From the NCBI GenBank assembly GCA_020853255.1, contig JADYZI010000470.1, positions 1 to 13,776 on the forward strand: DNA of 13,776 nt, read 5' to 3'. Each line of letters begins with the position of its first letter. The stretch's first letter is position 1. Below, piece after piece: positions 6,005 to 12,745 of the stretch. The notes below the pieces were generated by a model. The model saw only the letters and a program-made list of their open reading frames with translations. It ran no database searches and was not told the DNA's origin. The translations under genes and the position numbers were made by a program. The DNA is from Acidobacteriota bacterium (GTDB lineage Bacteria > Acidobacteriota > Blastocatellia > Pyrinomonadales > Pyrinomonadaceae).

Positions 6005-7159
6005 TCAAACCAAAGCCTCTTTCATCCGCCGCACGCCTTCCGTCATCCTTTCTTCCGTGTTGCAGAACGATATCCGCAAAAAACCTTTGGCTTCGTTACC
6101 GAACGCGACGCCGGGAACGGTGATGACACGGTTTTGCAGGCATTTTTCGGCTATCTCGATGTCGTCGCCAAGCGAACGCACATCGAGCATCGTGTAAAAT
6201 GCTCCTTCAGGCGATGTGGCTTTTAGGCCAAGTTCCTTGTCGAAAAGATCGACAAGAAATTCTCCGCGTTTTTTGTAAACATCGCGGGCGTTCTGTTTTG
6301 CGGCTTCGGCCTCGTCTGTCCATGCAAGCAAACTAGCCTTCTGAACAATGGTTGCGGCACAAACTGTGGTGAAGCCATGCAGGACCTGGATCGCGTTTAT
6401 CATTTCAGGATCGGAACAAGCCGCCCAACCTAGCCGCCAGCCGGTCATTGAAAGCGATTTCGAAAGGCCGCTGATGATGATCGTCCGACCGTAAAACTCC
6501 GATGCCGAGTGCGGCCGCTCGCCAAAATACAGATCGCTGTAAATCTCATCTGAAAGCAGCCAAATGCCGGTTCCGTCCAATGCTTCGGCTATCTGGCGAT
6601 AATTCTCCGCCGACATTATTTTCCCGGTCGGATTCGAGGGTGAAATTACGACGGCCGCTTTCGTCTTATCCGTGATCTTTGATCTGAAATTTGAAATATC
6701 AAATGCAAATTCGCCATCTGCCGGCATTCGATAGTAAACCGGTTCGCCCTGCGCGAGCCGCGTGCATGCGTCATATGCCGGAAAGCTGGGGTCAGGCAGC
6801 AGAACTTCGTCGCCTTCGTCAATGCAGCACATAAACGCATCGGTCATTGCCTCCTGCGAGCCGCAAGTTACGACAACGCCCGTCATTGGCAGGTCGAGAT
6901 GCGGATATTGCTCGGCGATCTTCGTCCGCAAAGCCGGCATTCCCGGATGCGATGTATAGCCATTCTGCTCGTCGCGAGCAACACGCGCCGCCTCGTCACG
7001 CAGAAACTGCGGCGTCGGCAGATCTGGCTCACCCAAACCGAAATTAATACTATCCGGCAACGCCCGCTCAAAAAACTGCCGAATAAGAGTCGGCTGCAGC
7101 CCTCGCATACGACGAGGCAGTACCAATTCTTTGTTCGCTGTTTCAGCGCTCGCGGTCAT
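6005..7159 (-). CDS. Class I PLP-dependent aminotransferase, candidate N-succinyl-DAP aminotransferase (DapC role)
   Basis: This 384-residue fold-type I aminotransferase carries the expected active-site residues. They are Asn176 in SPSNPTGK, Asp204 and Tyr207 in SDEIYSDL, the PLP Schiff-base Lys234 in SGLSKSLSMTGWRLGW, and the carboxylate-binding Arg362 in LRISF. It resembles the AspC/PatA-like aspartate aminotransferase group. The cluster contains dapD, whose product needs an aminotransferase (N-succinyl-2-amino-6-ketopimelate to N-succinyl-LL-DAP) and no other aminotransferase is present, so I infer a DapC role. A general aspartate aminotransferase is the main alternative. The ATG overlaps the stop of the upstream small gene (ATGA). 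DUF4240 follows 12 bp downstream. Confidence 0.85.
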   Translation of the reverse strand: MTASAETANKELVLPRRMRGLQPTLIRQFFERALPDSINFGLGEPDLPTPQFLRDEAARVARDEQNGYTSHPGMPALRTKIAEQYPHLDLPMTGVVVTCGSQEAMTDAFMCCIDEGDEVLLPDPSFPAYDACTRLAQGEPVYYRMPADGEFAFDISNFRSKITDKTKAAVVISPSNPTGKIMSAENYRQIAEALDGTGIWLLSDEIYSDLYFGERPHSASEFYGRTIIISGLSKSLSMTGWRLGWAACSDPEMINAIQVLHGFTTVCAATIVQKASLLAWTDEAEAAKQNARDVYKKRGEFLVDLFDKELGLKATSPEGAFYTMLDVRSLGDDIEIAEKCLQNRVITVPGVAFGNEAKGFLRISFCNTEERMTEGVRRMKEALV

Positions 7160-7398
7160 TTTGTATCGCTCCGTTCGCCTGCGGCTTCTCGGTGCGAATC
7201 CGCGTCTTCCAGGTTGCCCTCGATCTCCTCCCGTATGTCGCCGACAGCTATGTTAAATTCACCCTCGGCTTGCGCAAGCGGGTCGGCATTGACAACTCCT
7301 GCGAGGCTTTCGATCTCACCAATGATCTTCTGTCCAAGGCCGCCGATTTTTTCCTTCATTTCATCAACCGTTGAATGTTTTTCGTCTGTTTCTGTCAT
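7156..7398 (-). CDS. Small acidic CsbD-like hypothetical protein
   Basis: This 80-residue, strongly acidic protein is predicted helical, with no Cys and no membrane segment. The central part runs K.GGLGQKIIGEIESLAG, then ADPLAQAEGEFNIAVGDIREEIEG. The alternation of 'G..K...G..e...G....DP.aqAEGe...a.G....' resembles CsbD-type stress proteins, but the match is loose. Its TGA overlaps the aminotransferase start by 4 bp, so it is co-translated with it. Residues 60-80 are a disordered-looking charged tail (EDADSHREAAGERSDTK). The role is unknown; stress-linked expression would be a guess. Confidence 0.65.
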   Translation of the reverse strand: MTETDEKHSTVDEMKEKIGGLGQKIIGEIESLAGVVNADPLAQAEGEFNIAVGDIREEIEGNLEDADSHREAAGERSDTK

Positions 7399-7419
7399 TT
7401 GTATATCAGTGAATTACAA

Positions 7420-7638
7420 TTACGTTCGTTGTTGGAGCACGGCGGCCAAGTCATTCGGTATCGGTAACGGATAGAAGTTCTTCACTTCGAATAAATAATC
7501 TTCCCCGTCCTCATCGATGACACGAATCATGCCGTCAGACTCAGCGTCTGGATCTGTCACAACCTCATACAACTTTCCGATCTCCAATGATGCTTCAAAT
7601 CCTTTGTTTTCGACACAAACTGCAAATTTTGTATTCAT
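7420..7638 (-). CDS. Small conserved hypothetical protein, probably beta-rich
   Basis: This 72-residue protein is KFAVCVENKGFEASLEIGKLYEV, then DPDAESDGMIRVIDEDGEDYLFEVKNFYPLPIP. The succession of short strands (FAVCV, ASLEIGKLYEVV, MIRVID, DYLFEV) suggests a compact SH3-like barrel. I recognise the 'N.G.EASLE.GKLYEV..D..A...G.IRVIDE.GEDYL' pattern as a widespread small family without assigned function, from memory and not from a search. It begins 3 bp after the stop of the gene before it. A 21-bp gap separates it from the CsbD-like gene. Intact, probably translated from the dap transcript. Confidence 0.7.
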   Translation of the reverse strand: MNTKFAVCVENKGFEASLEIGKLYEVVTDPDAESDGMIRVIDEDGEDYLFEVKNFYPLPIPNDLAAVLQQRT

Positions 7639-7641
7639 AAC

Positions 7642-7893
7642 TTAATCCAGCCAACGCTTGATCTTACCGTTTCGTTTTCCAATACCGTGCGCCTCATACC
7701 AGTGAATCTCGGCAAGTCTTGTTCGCCCATTTGAAATTCGCTCGACTACGGCAACGCCTTTTAATTTTCGCCAGCGACCTTTTCCAAATTGCTTATTTAA
7801 AAATTTTAGAATTCGAATCGATCGGCCAATGGCAATGATCTCTATCTGTTCGATTTTACCTATTATTTTGAATCCTTCCAACATTATTGGCAC
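7642..7893 (-). CDS. Small basic conserved hypothetical protein (HWYEAHGIG motif)
   Basis: This protein has up to 83 residues. A GTG start at 7893 shares its G with the dapD TAG stop; the ATG at 7884 (MLEGFKIIGKIEQIE) is an equally good start and gives 80 residues. The protein is Lys/Arg-rich, with two dense blocks: GKGRWRKLKG (37-46) and AEIHWYEAHGIGKRNGKIKRWLD at the C-terminus. The His-Trp-Tyr-Glu-Ala-His-Gly-Ile-Gly block looks like a strongly conserved core. I recall similar stand-alone proteins but no established function. High positive charge suggests nucleic-acid or ribosome contact. It is translationally coupled to dapD and sits 3 bp before the next small gene. Confidence 0.7.
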   Translation of the reverse strand: MPIMLEGFKIIGKIEQIEIIAIGRSIRILKFLNKQFGKGRWRKLKGVAVVERISNGRTRLAEIHWYEAHGIGKRNGKIKRWLD

Positions 7894-8723
7894 TATCGCA
7901 GATAATCTTCCAATTTGGTTGATGCATCGGTTTTTTCGTCGCGGTATTTGACGATTATCGGGCAGTAGATGGAGAGGCCGTTCTCTTTGCCAAAGCCGGC
8001 GGATATTTCGCGTGACCCTTGAACGACGACCGCTCCGGCGGGAACTTCTAACGGATTGTCGCCGTCAGATTTGATGACGCGGGAATTTGGAATGTCGAAA
8101 AGCGGTGTTGAGCGGGTAAGAATAACACCGGACGCAAGAACTGCCTTTTCGCGGACGATCGTGCCTTCAAAAACGCCGGTGTTGCCGCCGACAAGGACGT
8201 CGTCTTCGATAATGACCGGCAACGCTCCGGCCGGTTCAAGCACGCCTCCGATCTGAGCCGCAGCCGATAGATGAACCCGCTTGCCTATCTGTGCACAGCT
8301 TCCGACCAATGCATGCGAATCGACCATCGTGCCTTCGTCAACAAAAGCACCGACGTTGATATACGCCGGCGGCACAACGACGACGCTCGGCGCAACATAA
8401 CTTCCGTCACGGATCGCCGAACCGCCAATCACGATCCGAACCCGATCTTCGAGCGTCATCGGCCGTAAAGGAAATGTATCCTTGTCAAAGAACTGCAAGG
8501 TCTCGGTCCCTTGCGACATCTCGACCATCTTGCCCATACGAAAACCGAGTAAGATTCCCTGCTTCACCCATGTGTTCGCGTGCCAATTACCGTCCGCATC
8601 ACGCTCCGCCGAACGGATCTCACCGGTGCGAAGTGCGGTTTTGAATTCTTCGTAAACCGTTCGGTCATCGTCGTTGAATTCCGCCCGCGTGAACAGGCCT
8701 TCAATGCTTTGTTTCAGATCCAT
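7893..8723 (-). CDS. dapD: 2,3,4,5-tetrahydropyridine-2,6-dicarboxylate N-succinyltransferase
   Basis: DapD transfers succinyl from succinyl-CoA onto tetrahydrodipicolinate, the entry to the succinylase branch of DAP/lysine synthesis. The protein is 276 residues, matching the E. coli-type enzyme. An N-terminal helical domain (1-100) includes [18 protein letters not shown] left-handed beta-helix of hexapeptide repeats (about 105-240) follows, with [21 protein letters not shown] and [14 protein letters not shown], the conserved active-site strip. A short C-terminal segment ends the trimer fold. The ATG shares one base with the TAA of the P1 peptidase gene (TAATG), so translation is coupled. It strongly supports DapC/DapE-type downstream steps; dapE is not in this window. 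Confidence 0.95.
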   Translation of the reverse strand: MDLKQSIEGLFTRAEFNDDDRTVYEEFKTALRTGEIRSAERDADGNWHANTWVKQGILLGFRMGKMVEMSQGTETLQFFDKDTFPLRPMTLEDRVRIVIGGSAIRDGSYVAPSVVVVPPAYINVGAFVDEGTMVDSHALVGSCAQIGKRVHLSAAAQIGGVLEPAGALPVIIEDDVLVGGNTGVFEGTIVREKAVLASGVILTRSTPLFDIPNSRVIKSDGDNPLEVPAGAVVVQGSREISAGFGKENGLSIYCPIIVKYRDEKTDASTKLEDYLR

Positions 8724-9907
8724 TATTTCTTTGGTTCAACAAACCGGTTGTACTTCTTTAATGCCTGCTGCAGTCGATCGTGAGGCAGTGCATAGGCCGT
8801 ATTGCCTTTGTAGCCTGTCATTGTCTCGGCGGCGACCATTGCGTTCACGATGGCTTCTTCGGTCGCCTGTGCGACGGCCCAAAACAGCATATTGATGCGG
8901 TCGTTCGGCAGCATCTGAATATTTGCGGTTCCTTCATTCTTGCCAAATTCCGCGGCGTTCGCGGTCGAAAATGCGATAAAAATGTCGCCGGATGAATTTT
9001 CGCCGCGGCCGCCCATATTGCCAACGCCGAGCGAAACGCGCTGTGCCAGACGCTTTAGCTGATGCGGCAGCAATGGTGCATCAGTCGCAACAACGACGAT
9101 TATCGAACCTGCACCTTCATCAAACTTTTTATTTGCGATCGCCGATGTTGTCGTCTTGCCTGGCGTTGGCCGCAGGTCGGTGATCTCTTTGCCGACCGGC
9201 ACGCCCGCAACCTGGAACAGAGGCCTGCTTCCGTAATTCGCCTGAACCAACACGCCGACGGTATATCCACCCGCTCGTTCGTCTAATTTCCGCGAAGCTG
9301 TGCCGGTGCCGCCCTTGAACGAATGGGCCATCATTCCCGTTCCGCCGCCGACGTTGCCTTCCGCGATCGGCCCGGATCTGGCGGAATCGAGCGCCGCAAA
9401 AACGTGTTCTTTCTTGACGTGAAAGCCGTTGATATCGCTCAAGAAACCGTCCCATGTCTCGGTAACAACAGGCAGCGAGAAATCGCCGGAGTAGCCGCCG
9501 CCCGGAAACTTCTTTGCTCCCCACTCGATCACGGCATCGCGTACAACGCCAACGCTGTGCGTGTTCGTTATCACGATCGGCGAGCCAAGCCCGCCCGATT
9601 CCTCTACCCACGTAGTGCCGGTCATCTCGCCGTTCCCATTCAGCGCGTGCCAGCCGGCAAACAACCGGCCGGCAAAACTTTTCCCCTGCGGCAAGATCGC
9701 AGTAACTCCGGTGCGTACAGCCTTGTCGCCTTCGCCTGAGATCAGAGTCGTATATCCAACCTCAACGCCCTTAACATCCGTGATGGCATTATTCGCCCCC
9801 GGCGTTCCGTCAAAAGGCACACCAATATCGCGTGCCCGCGGTTTTGATTGAGACAGCACCGACACAGTTAGCGCGAACGCCAGAAGGACAGCAAATCGTT
9901 TTTTCAT
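8723..9907 (-). CDS. P1-family (DmpA-type) peptidase, secreted
   Basis: This 394-residue protein starts with a likely signal peptide ([20 protein letters not shown]). The mature part begins near [32 protein letters not shown], the conserved P1 start. P1 enzymes are N-terminal nucleophile hydrolases that cleave themselves before a Ser; here [15 protein letters not shown] puts the predicted cleavage at Gly267/Ser268. [22 protein letters not shown] (292-313) is the other family signature, and [13 protein letters not shown] also fits. Known members (DmpA, BapA, NylC) release N-terminal D- or L-residues or beta-alanyl groups from peptides or amides. The substrate here is unknown. It is coupled to dapD, between a membrane protein and the DAP genes, so a link to peptide or cell-wall amino-acid recycling is conceivable. 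Confidence 0.9.
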   Translation of the reverse strand: MKKRFAVLLAFALTVSVLSQSKPRARDIGVPFDGTPGANNAITDVKGVEVGYTTLISGEGDKAVRTGVTAILPQGKSFAGRLFAGWHALNGNGEMTGTTWVEESGGLGSPIVITNTHSVGVVRDAVIEWGAKKFPGGGYSGDFSLPVVTETWDGFLSDINGFHVKKEHVFAALDSARSGPIAEGNVGGGTGMMAHSFKGGTGTASRKLDERAGGYTVGVLVQANYGSRPLFQVAGVPVGKEITDLRPTPGKTTTSAIANKKFDEGAGSIIVVVATDAPLLPHQLKRLAQRVSLGVGNMGGRGENSSGDIFIAFSTANAAEFGKNEGTANIQMLPNDRINMLFWAVAQATEEAIVNAMVAAETMTGYKGNTAYALPHDRLQQALKKYNRFVEPKK

Positions 9908-9913
9908 ATATGT

Positions 9914-10300
9914 TTAGTCGTGGGCCAGTACCGATCTTGCGAGCATCCCGATTCCGCCTGCAAAAAGAACGATCATTATTATCGTGTTAAATAAACTGGT
10001 CGGCTGAAAATATATCTGAAGGTTCATTAAGATCCCCGAGCCGATTATGATCACACTTGCAAATATGAGCAGCCAGCCAATGATCGATTTCCCGTTAAAA
10101 AACACTAAAGCGATCCCGATGATGAGCGGTATCAGCGATAGTCCGAACGTATTATAGCCGCCCCAATACCAGAAACCACTGGTCACGATCACACGGCTGA
10201 TCAAAAGATAGCCGCCCGAGATCGTCATCGCGAGGCCGATAACGAATTCAAAAACTCCGCCCGGTGTCCCGCCGGGTGATCTTAGATCGTCTAGATTCAT
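9914..10300 (-). CDS. Four-helix integral membrane protein of unknown function
   Basis: This 128-residue protein has a short polar lead (MNLDDLRSPGGTPGG). Four hydrophobic segments follow: about residues 18-40, 50-68, 73-92 and 104-124, the second and third separated by FNGKS. The Trp/Tyr/Gly-rich loop FWYWGGYNTFG (43-53) is the most distinctive part. I do not recognise a family. It starts 4 bp after the dapA stop and ends 6 bp before the P1 peptidase, so it is certainly within the same transcription unit. No charged transporter motifs or catalytic residues are visible; a small accessory or structural membrane role is all that can be said. Confidence 0.75.
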   Translation of the reverse strand: MNLDDLRSPGGTPGGVFEFVIGLAMTISGGYLLISRVIVTSGFWYWGGYNTFGLSLIPLIIGIALVFFNGKSIIGWLLIFASVIIIGSGILMNLQIYFQPTSLFNTIIMIVLFAGGIGMLARSVLAHD

Positions 10301-10304
10301 TTTT

Positions 10305-11201
10305 CTATATCATGTTGAGTTCTTTGATGATGCCGCTCAAGAGTTTTCGTGTATCGGCGGTTACTGGCACTAAGGGCAGCCGAAGGTTTTCCTCAAGCAG
10401 CCCCATTTCTTTCATAACAAACTTGCACGGCGCCGGTGAGGCCTCAATAAAATTCGCTTCGATCAGCGGAAGGATTTGATAATGCAGCTTTCTTGCGGCT
10501 GTAAATGCTCCGTCCAGCGCCTTTTCGACCAACCGAGATGTTTCTTTCGGGATCTCGTTGGCGCAAACTGAAACAAGGCCATCGGCTCCCAGAGCCATCA
10601 ATGGAAGCGCCGACGCATCGTCACCGGAAAAGACCTTGAAATTCCTGGGCCGGTTCCTGATGATCTCCATTATCTGCGAATAGTTCCCCGATGCTTCCTT
10701 CGTTGCGACGATGTTCTCGTGTTTTTCGGCAAGCCGCAGCGTCGTCTCGGCTGAGATGTTCGACGCGGTCCGCGACGGCACGTTGTAGAGCATGATCGGA
10801 AAGCCCTTAACAGACCTTGCGACCTCAGAATAATGGGCGAACATCCCTTCCTGCGTCGGCTTGTTGTAATACGGCGCAACTATCAGGGCCGCATCGGCTC
10901 CGGCCTCGCGCGCTTTTCGCGTAAAGTCAATGACTGCCGATGTGTTGTTGCTCCCCGTTCCGGCTATCACATGTGCTTTCAGGCGCCGGGCAACCTCGAC
11001 CGTCATACGGATAACATGCAGCCGCTCGGCCTCATCCATCGTCGCGCTTTCGCCGGTTGTACCGCACGGCACAAGCAGCTTCACACCGCCTTTCACCTGC
11101 CTCTCGACCAACGAACGAAAACACTCGTCATCGATCGAACCGTCCTTTCGAAACGGCGTCGCCAGCGCCGTCGCGCAACCCCGCATCCAATTGATCTTCA
11201 T
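10305..11201 (-). CDS. dapA: 4-hydroxy-tetrahydrodipicolinate synthase
   Basis: DapA condenses pyruvate with aspartate semialdehyde, the first committed lysine/DAP step. From the ATG at 11201 (MKINWMRGCATALATPF) the protein is 298 residues, the usual length. Present are the GTTGES substrate motif, the active-site Tyr139 in MLYNVPSRT and the Schiff-base Lys168 in ATKEASG, plus FSGDDA and the late SVCAN segment. A GTG at 11234 in the same frame would add 11 residues, but these are encoded by the intergenic inverted repeat. The ATG at 11207 (MTMK..) is an alternative. The upstream Shine-Dalgarno is weak. dapB is nearby, with a TrpF-like gene and a large repeat between; a membrane protein follows at 4 bp. 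Confidence 0.95.
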   Translation of the reverse strand: MKINWMRGCATALATPFRKDGSIDDECFRSLVERQVKGGVKLLVPCGTTGESATMDEAERLHVIRMTVEVARRLKAHVIAGTGSNNTSAVIDFTRKAREAGADAALIVAPYYNKPTQEGMFAHYSEVARSVKGFPIMLYNVPSRTASNISAETTLRLAEKHENIVATKEASGNYSQIMEIIRNRPRNFKVFSGDDASALPLMALGADGLVSVCANEIPKETSRLVEKALDGAFTAARKLHYQILPLIEANFIEASPAPCKFVMKEMGLLEENLRLPLVPVTADTRKLLSGIIKELNMI

Positions 11202-11218
11202 CGTCATAAACCAAACCC

Positions 11219-11294
11219 AACCACAGATGAACACAGATTAACACAGATAATAAGTTTCGGTCTTATCTGTGTCCATCTGTGTTTATCTGTGGTT
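11219..11294. repeat. Large composite inverted repeat (REP-like) between trpF-like gene and dapA
   Basis: Left arm 11219-11250 and right arm 11263-11294 are each 32 bp and complementary with 3 mismatches, around a 12-bp loop (11251-11262). Each arm is itself built from about three copies of a short unit (ACACAGAT, with AACCACAGAT at the outer end) spaced 10-11 bp. The outer arm edge supplies the last two bases of the TrpF-like gene's TAA stop. The opposite arm lies just before the dapA start. On the minus-strand RNA it would form a very stable hairpin without a downstream U-tract, so a terminator is not supported. I recall similar 'ACACAGAT' palindromes as dispersed intergenic repeats in various bacteria; copy number here cannot be tested. 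Confidence 0.85.
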
Positions 11295-11943
11295 AATATC
11301 CTGCTGCGATAAAAAAGTTTTCAAGTTTAGGTAAATCGAGTTTGCCATCCGTCCGCACGCCTGAACACAGATCGAGACCGAACGGTTGCACGGAGTCGAT
11401 GGCTTCGCGAACGTTTGATGAGTTGAGCCCACCGGCGAGGAAAACGGGTATGCTACAGGTTTCGACAATTCGTCGTGACAAACGCCAGTCGTGACGACGC
11501 CCCGTTCCGCCAAGTTCTTTGACCGCGAGTTTCGGATTGCCGCTGTCGAGCAAAATTGCATCGACGTGTTCGGCCAACTCGCACGCTTCATCAACAGACT
11601 CTTCGCCGACAACGTGGATCACCTGCACCAGCTTCACATGCGGCAACGCTCCCCGAATTTTCGCGTAGCCGCGATCGGCTAGCTCGTCAACGATCTGAAT
11701 CGTGTTCGTCTTTGTTCGCCCGTGATGCCCTATGATGCCCTGCGAAGTTTGTTCGCTCGTAAGCAAAAACGTCCCGATCGGCGGCGGCACGGTTTGCGCG
11801 ATCCTGAAAATCTCCTCATCCGAGATAGGCCCCGGCCCGCTCGGCATCGCACCGACAAGCCCAATCGCATCTGCTCCGGACCTTATCGCATCGGCAGCCT
11901 CCTGCTCGTTTTGAATGCAGCAAATTTTTACTCGAGGGATCAT
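11293..11943 (-). CDS. Phosphoribosylanthranilate isomerase-like TIM-barrel protein (TrpF-like, divergent)
   Basis: This 216-residue protein resembles TrpF. It has the N-terminal strand with catalytic-type Cys8 (RVKICC), Asp133 in ILLDSG, GGTGRRHDW (145-152), the phosphate-binding AGGL (170-173), and FGLDLCSGVRT.GKLD at the C-terminus. TrpF normally catalyses an Amadori rearrangement in tryptophan synthesis. Here the usual loop after strand 2 (F.....SPR, with the substrate-binding Arg) is replaced by GLVGAMPSGPGP (28-39). A distinctive HHGRTKTNTIQ block is present at 73-83. No trp gene is nearby; the start overlaps the dapB stop by 4 bp (ATGA). Isomerase activity is therefore uncertain, and a different sugar-phosphate reaction or regulatory job is possible. 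General annotation will call it TrpF. Confidence 0.75.
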   Translation of the reverse strand: MIPRVKICCIQNEQEAADAIRSGADAIGLVGAMPSGPGPISDEEIFRIAQTVPPPIGTFLLTSEQTSQGIIGHHGRTKTNTIQIVDELADRGYAKIRGALPHVKLVQVIHVVGEESVDEACELAEHVDAILLDSGNPKLAVKELGGTGRRHDWRLSRRIVETCSIPVFLAGGLNSSNVREAIDSVQPFGLDLCSGVRTDGKLDLPKLENFFIAAGY

Positions 11944-12635
11944 CTCGTTAGCATCCCGTCCATAACTTCGCTGAACTCATAGAATCCTTTCTTTTCTATT
12001 ATCCACTCAGCCGCGAGAATCGCACCGAATGCGAAGCCTTCTCGCGTACGTGCAGTGTGTTCGAGCAGAATTTGCTCGGCCATTCCATCGAACCCGACAC
12101 GATGCGTACCCGGAATATTGCCTGCCCGCGTTGCGGCGATCTCGCCAGTATTGACGTGCCTTGATATGAGTTCTTTGATCTTCAATGCCGTGCCGCTCGG
12201 AGCATCTTTCTTGCGCGAATGATGCTGTTCCTCGATAAAAACCTCGTATTCCGGAAATTTCGCAAACAATTCAGCAGCATATTCGGCAATGCGGTAGAAC
12301 AGGTTTACACCGATAGAAAAATTCGCGCCGAAGACCATCGCTCCGCCGCCCGACGTGACCAGATGCTCGATCTCGTGGCGCTGTTCGTTCCATCCCGTCG
12401 TACCTACAACGACCGGTACCTTCGCGATCACGCACGCCTCGACATTCCGCGTCACGGCTTCGGCGACCGTAAAATCGATCGCGGCATCGCTGCCCGTAAG
12501 CATCTTTGCGACATCGCCGGCAGGCAGGCCCGACGCCGTTTCATCGACAAAACTCACGATCTCGTGCCCTCTCTCGACAGCAAGCCGCTCGACGATCTTC
12601 CCCATCGCCCCATATCCGATCAGCGCAATTCTCAT
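11940..12635 (-). CDS. dapB: 4-hydroxy-tetrahydrodipicolinate reductase (short form)
   Basis: DapB reduces the DapA product with NAD(P)H to tetrahydrodipicolinate, the substrate of DapD encoded downstream. The protein is 231 residues, shorter than the 273 of E. coli but like short forms in other phyla. Visible are the dinucleotide fold MRIALIGYGAMGK (Gly7/9/12), VVVGTTGW (75-82), the conserved FSIGVN (106-111), and the active-site block EEQHHSRKKDAPSGTA with His138/His139 and Lys142. IPGTHRVGFDG (174-184) follows. The ATG at 12635 is fixed by the Rossmann motif; no clear Shine-Dalgarno is seen. Its TGA overlaps the TrpF-like start. An upstream spacer with an inverted repeat separates it from the M1 peptidase. 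Confidence 0.95.
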   Translation of the reverse strand: MRIALIGYGAMGKIVERLAVERGHEIVSFVDETASGLPAGDVAKMLTGSDAAIDFTVAEAVTRNVEACVIAKVPVVVGTTGWNEQRHEIEHLVTSGGGAMVFGANFSIGVNLFYRIAEYAAELFAKFPEYEVFIEEQHHSRKKDAPSGTALKIKELISRHVNTGEIAATRAGNIPGTHRVGFDGMAEQILLEHTARTREGFAFGAILAAEWIIEKKGFYEFSEVMDGMLTR

Positions 12636-12654
12636 AATTATATTTCAACACAAA

Positions 12655-12721
12655 ACATTGAACACACAGAAAATTGTAACCTCCCGAAGGAAAATTCTCG
12701 CATCTTCTGTATGTCCAATGT
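12655..12721. repeat. Inverted repeat with 17-bp arms upstream of dapB
   Basis: Arm 12655-12671 (ACATTGAACACACAGAA) is complementary to arm 12705-12721 (TTCTGTATGTCCAATGT) with 2 mismatches, around a 33-bp loop. It occupies most of the 110-bp spacer between the peptidase stop and dapB. The ACACAGA core is reminiscent of the unit in the larger repeat at 11219-11294, though the arms differ. It could be a degraded dispersed repeat, or an mRNA structure upstream of dapB. No T-tract supports a terminator. Confidence 0.6.
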
Positions 12722-12745
12722 CTCTATTGCTGGACAACCGCGCGT

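Noticed and set aside
9129..9611. Minus-strand open frame of 160 codons inside the P1 peptidase gene
   Set aside because: Same strand, different frame, Arg-rich low-information translation; the P1 frame has all motifs.
11202..11234. GTG at 11234 as the dapA start
   Set aside because: The extra N-terminal residues (MFICGWVWF) are a translation of the intergenic repeat; DapA family N-termini fit the ATG at 11201 or 11207.
11219..11294. Intrinsic terminator after the TrpF-like gene
   Set aside because: Hairpin is strong but no T-run follows on the transcribed strand, and the loop/arm structure fits a dispersed repeat better.
10833..11312. Plus-strand open frame of 159 codons opposite dapA, running through the repeat
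   Set aside because: Antisense shadow whose C-terminus is encoded by the inverted repeat; no conserved motif.
12637..12642. TATAAT box just before dapB as a promoter -10
   Set aside because: It lies one base from the ATG, which would put transcription start inside the gene; no suitable -35 is seen.
12636..12745. Lysine riboswitch upstream of dapB
   Set aside because: The spacer is only 110 bp, mostly taken up by a simple inverted repeat, too short and without the multi-helix lysine riboswitch layout.
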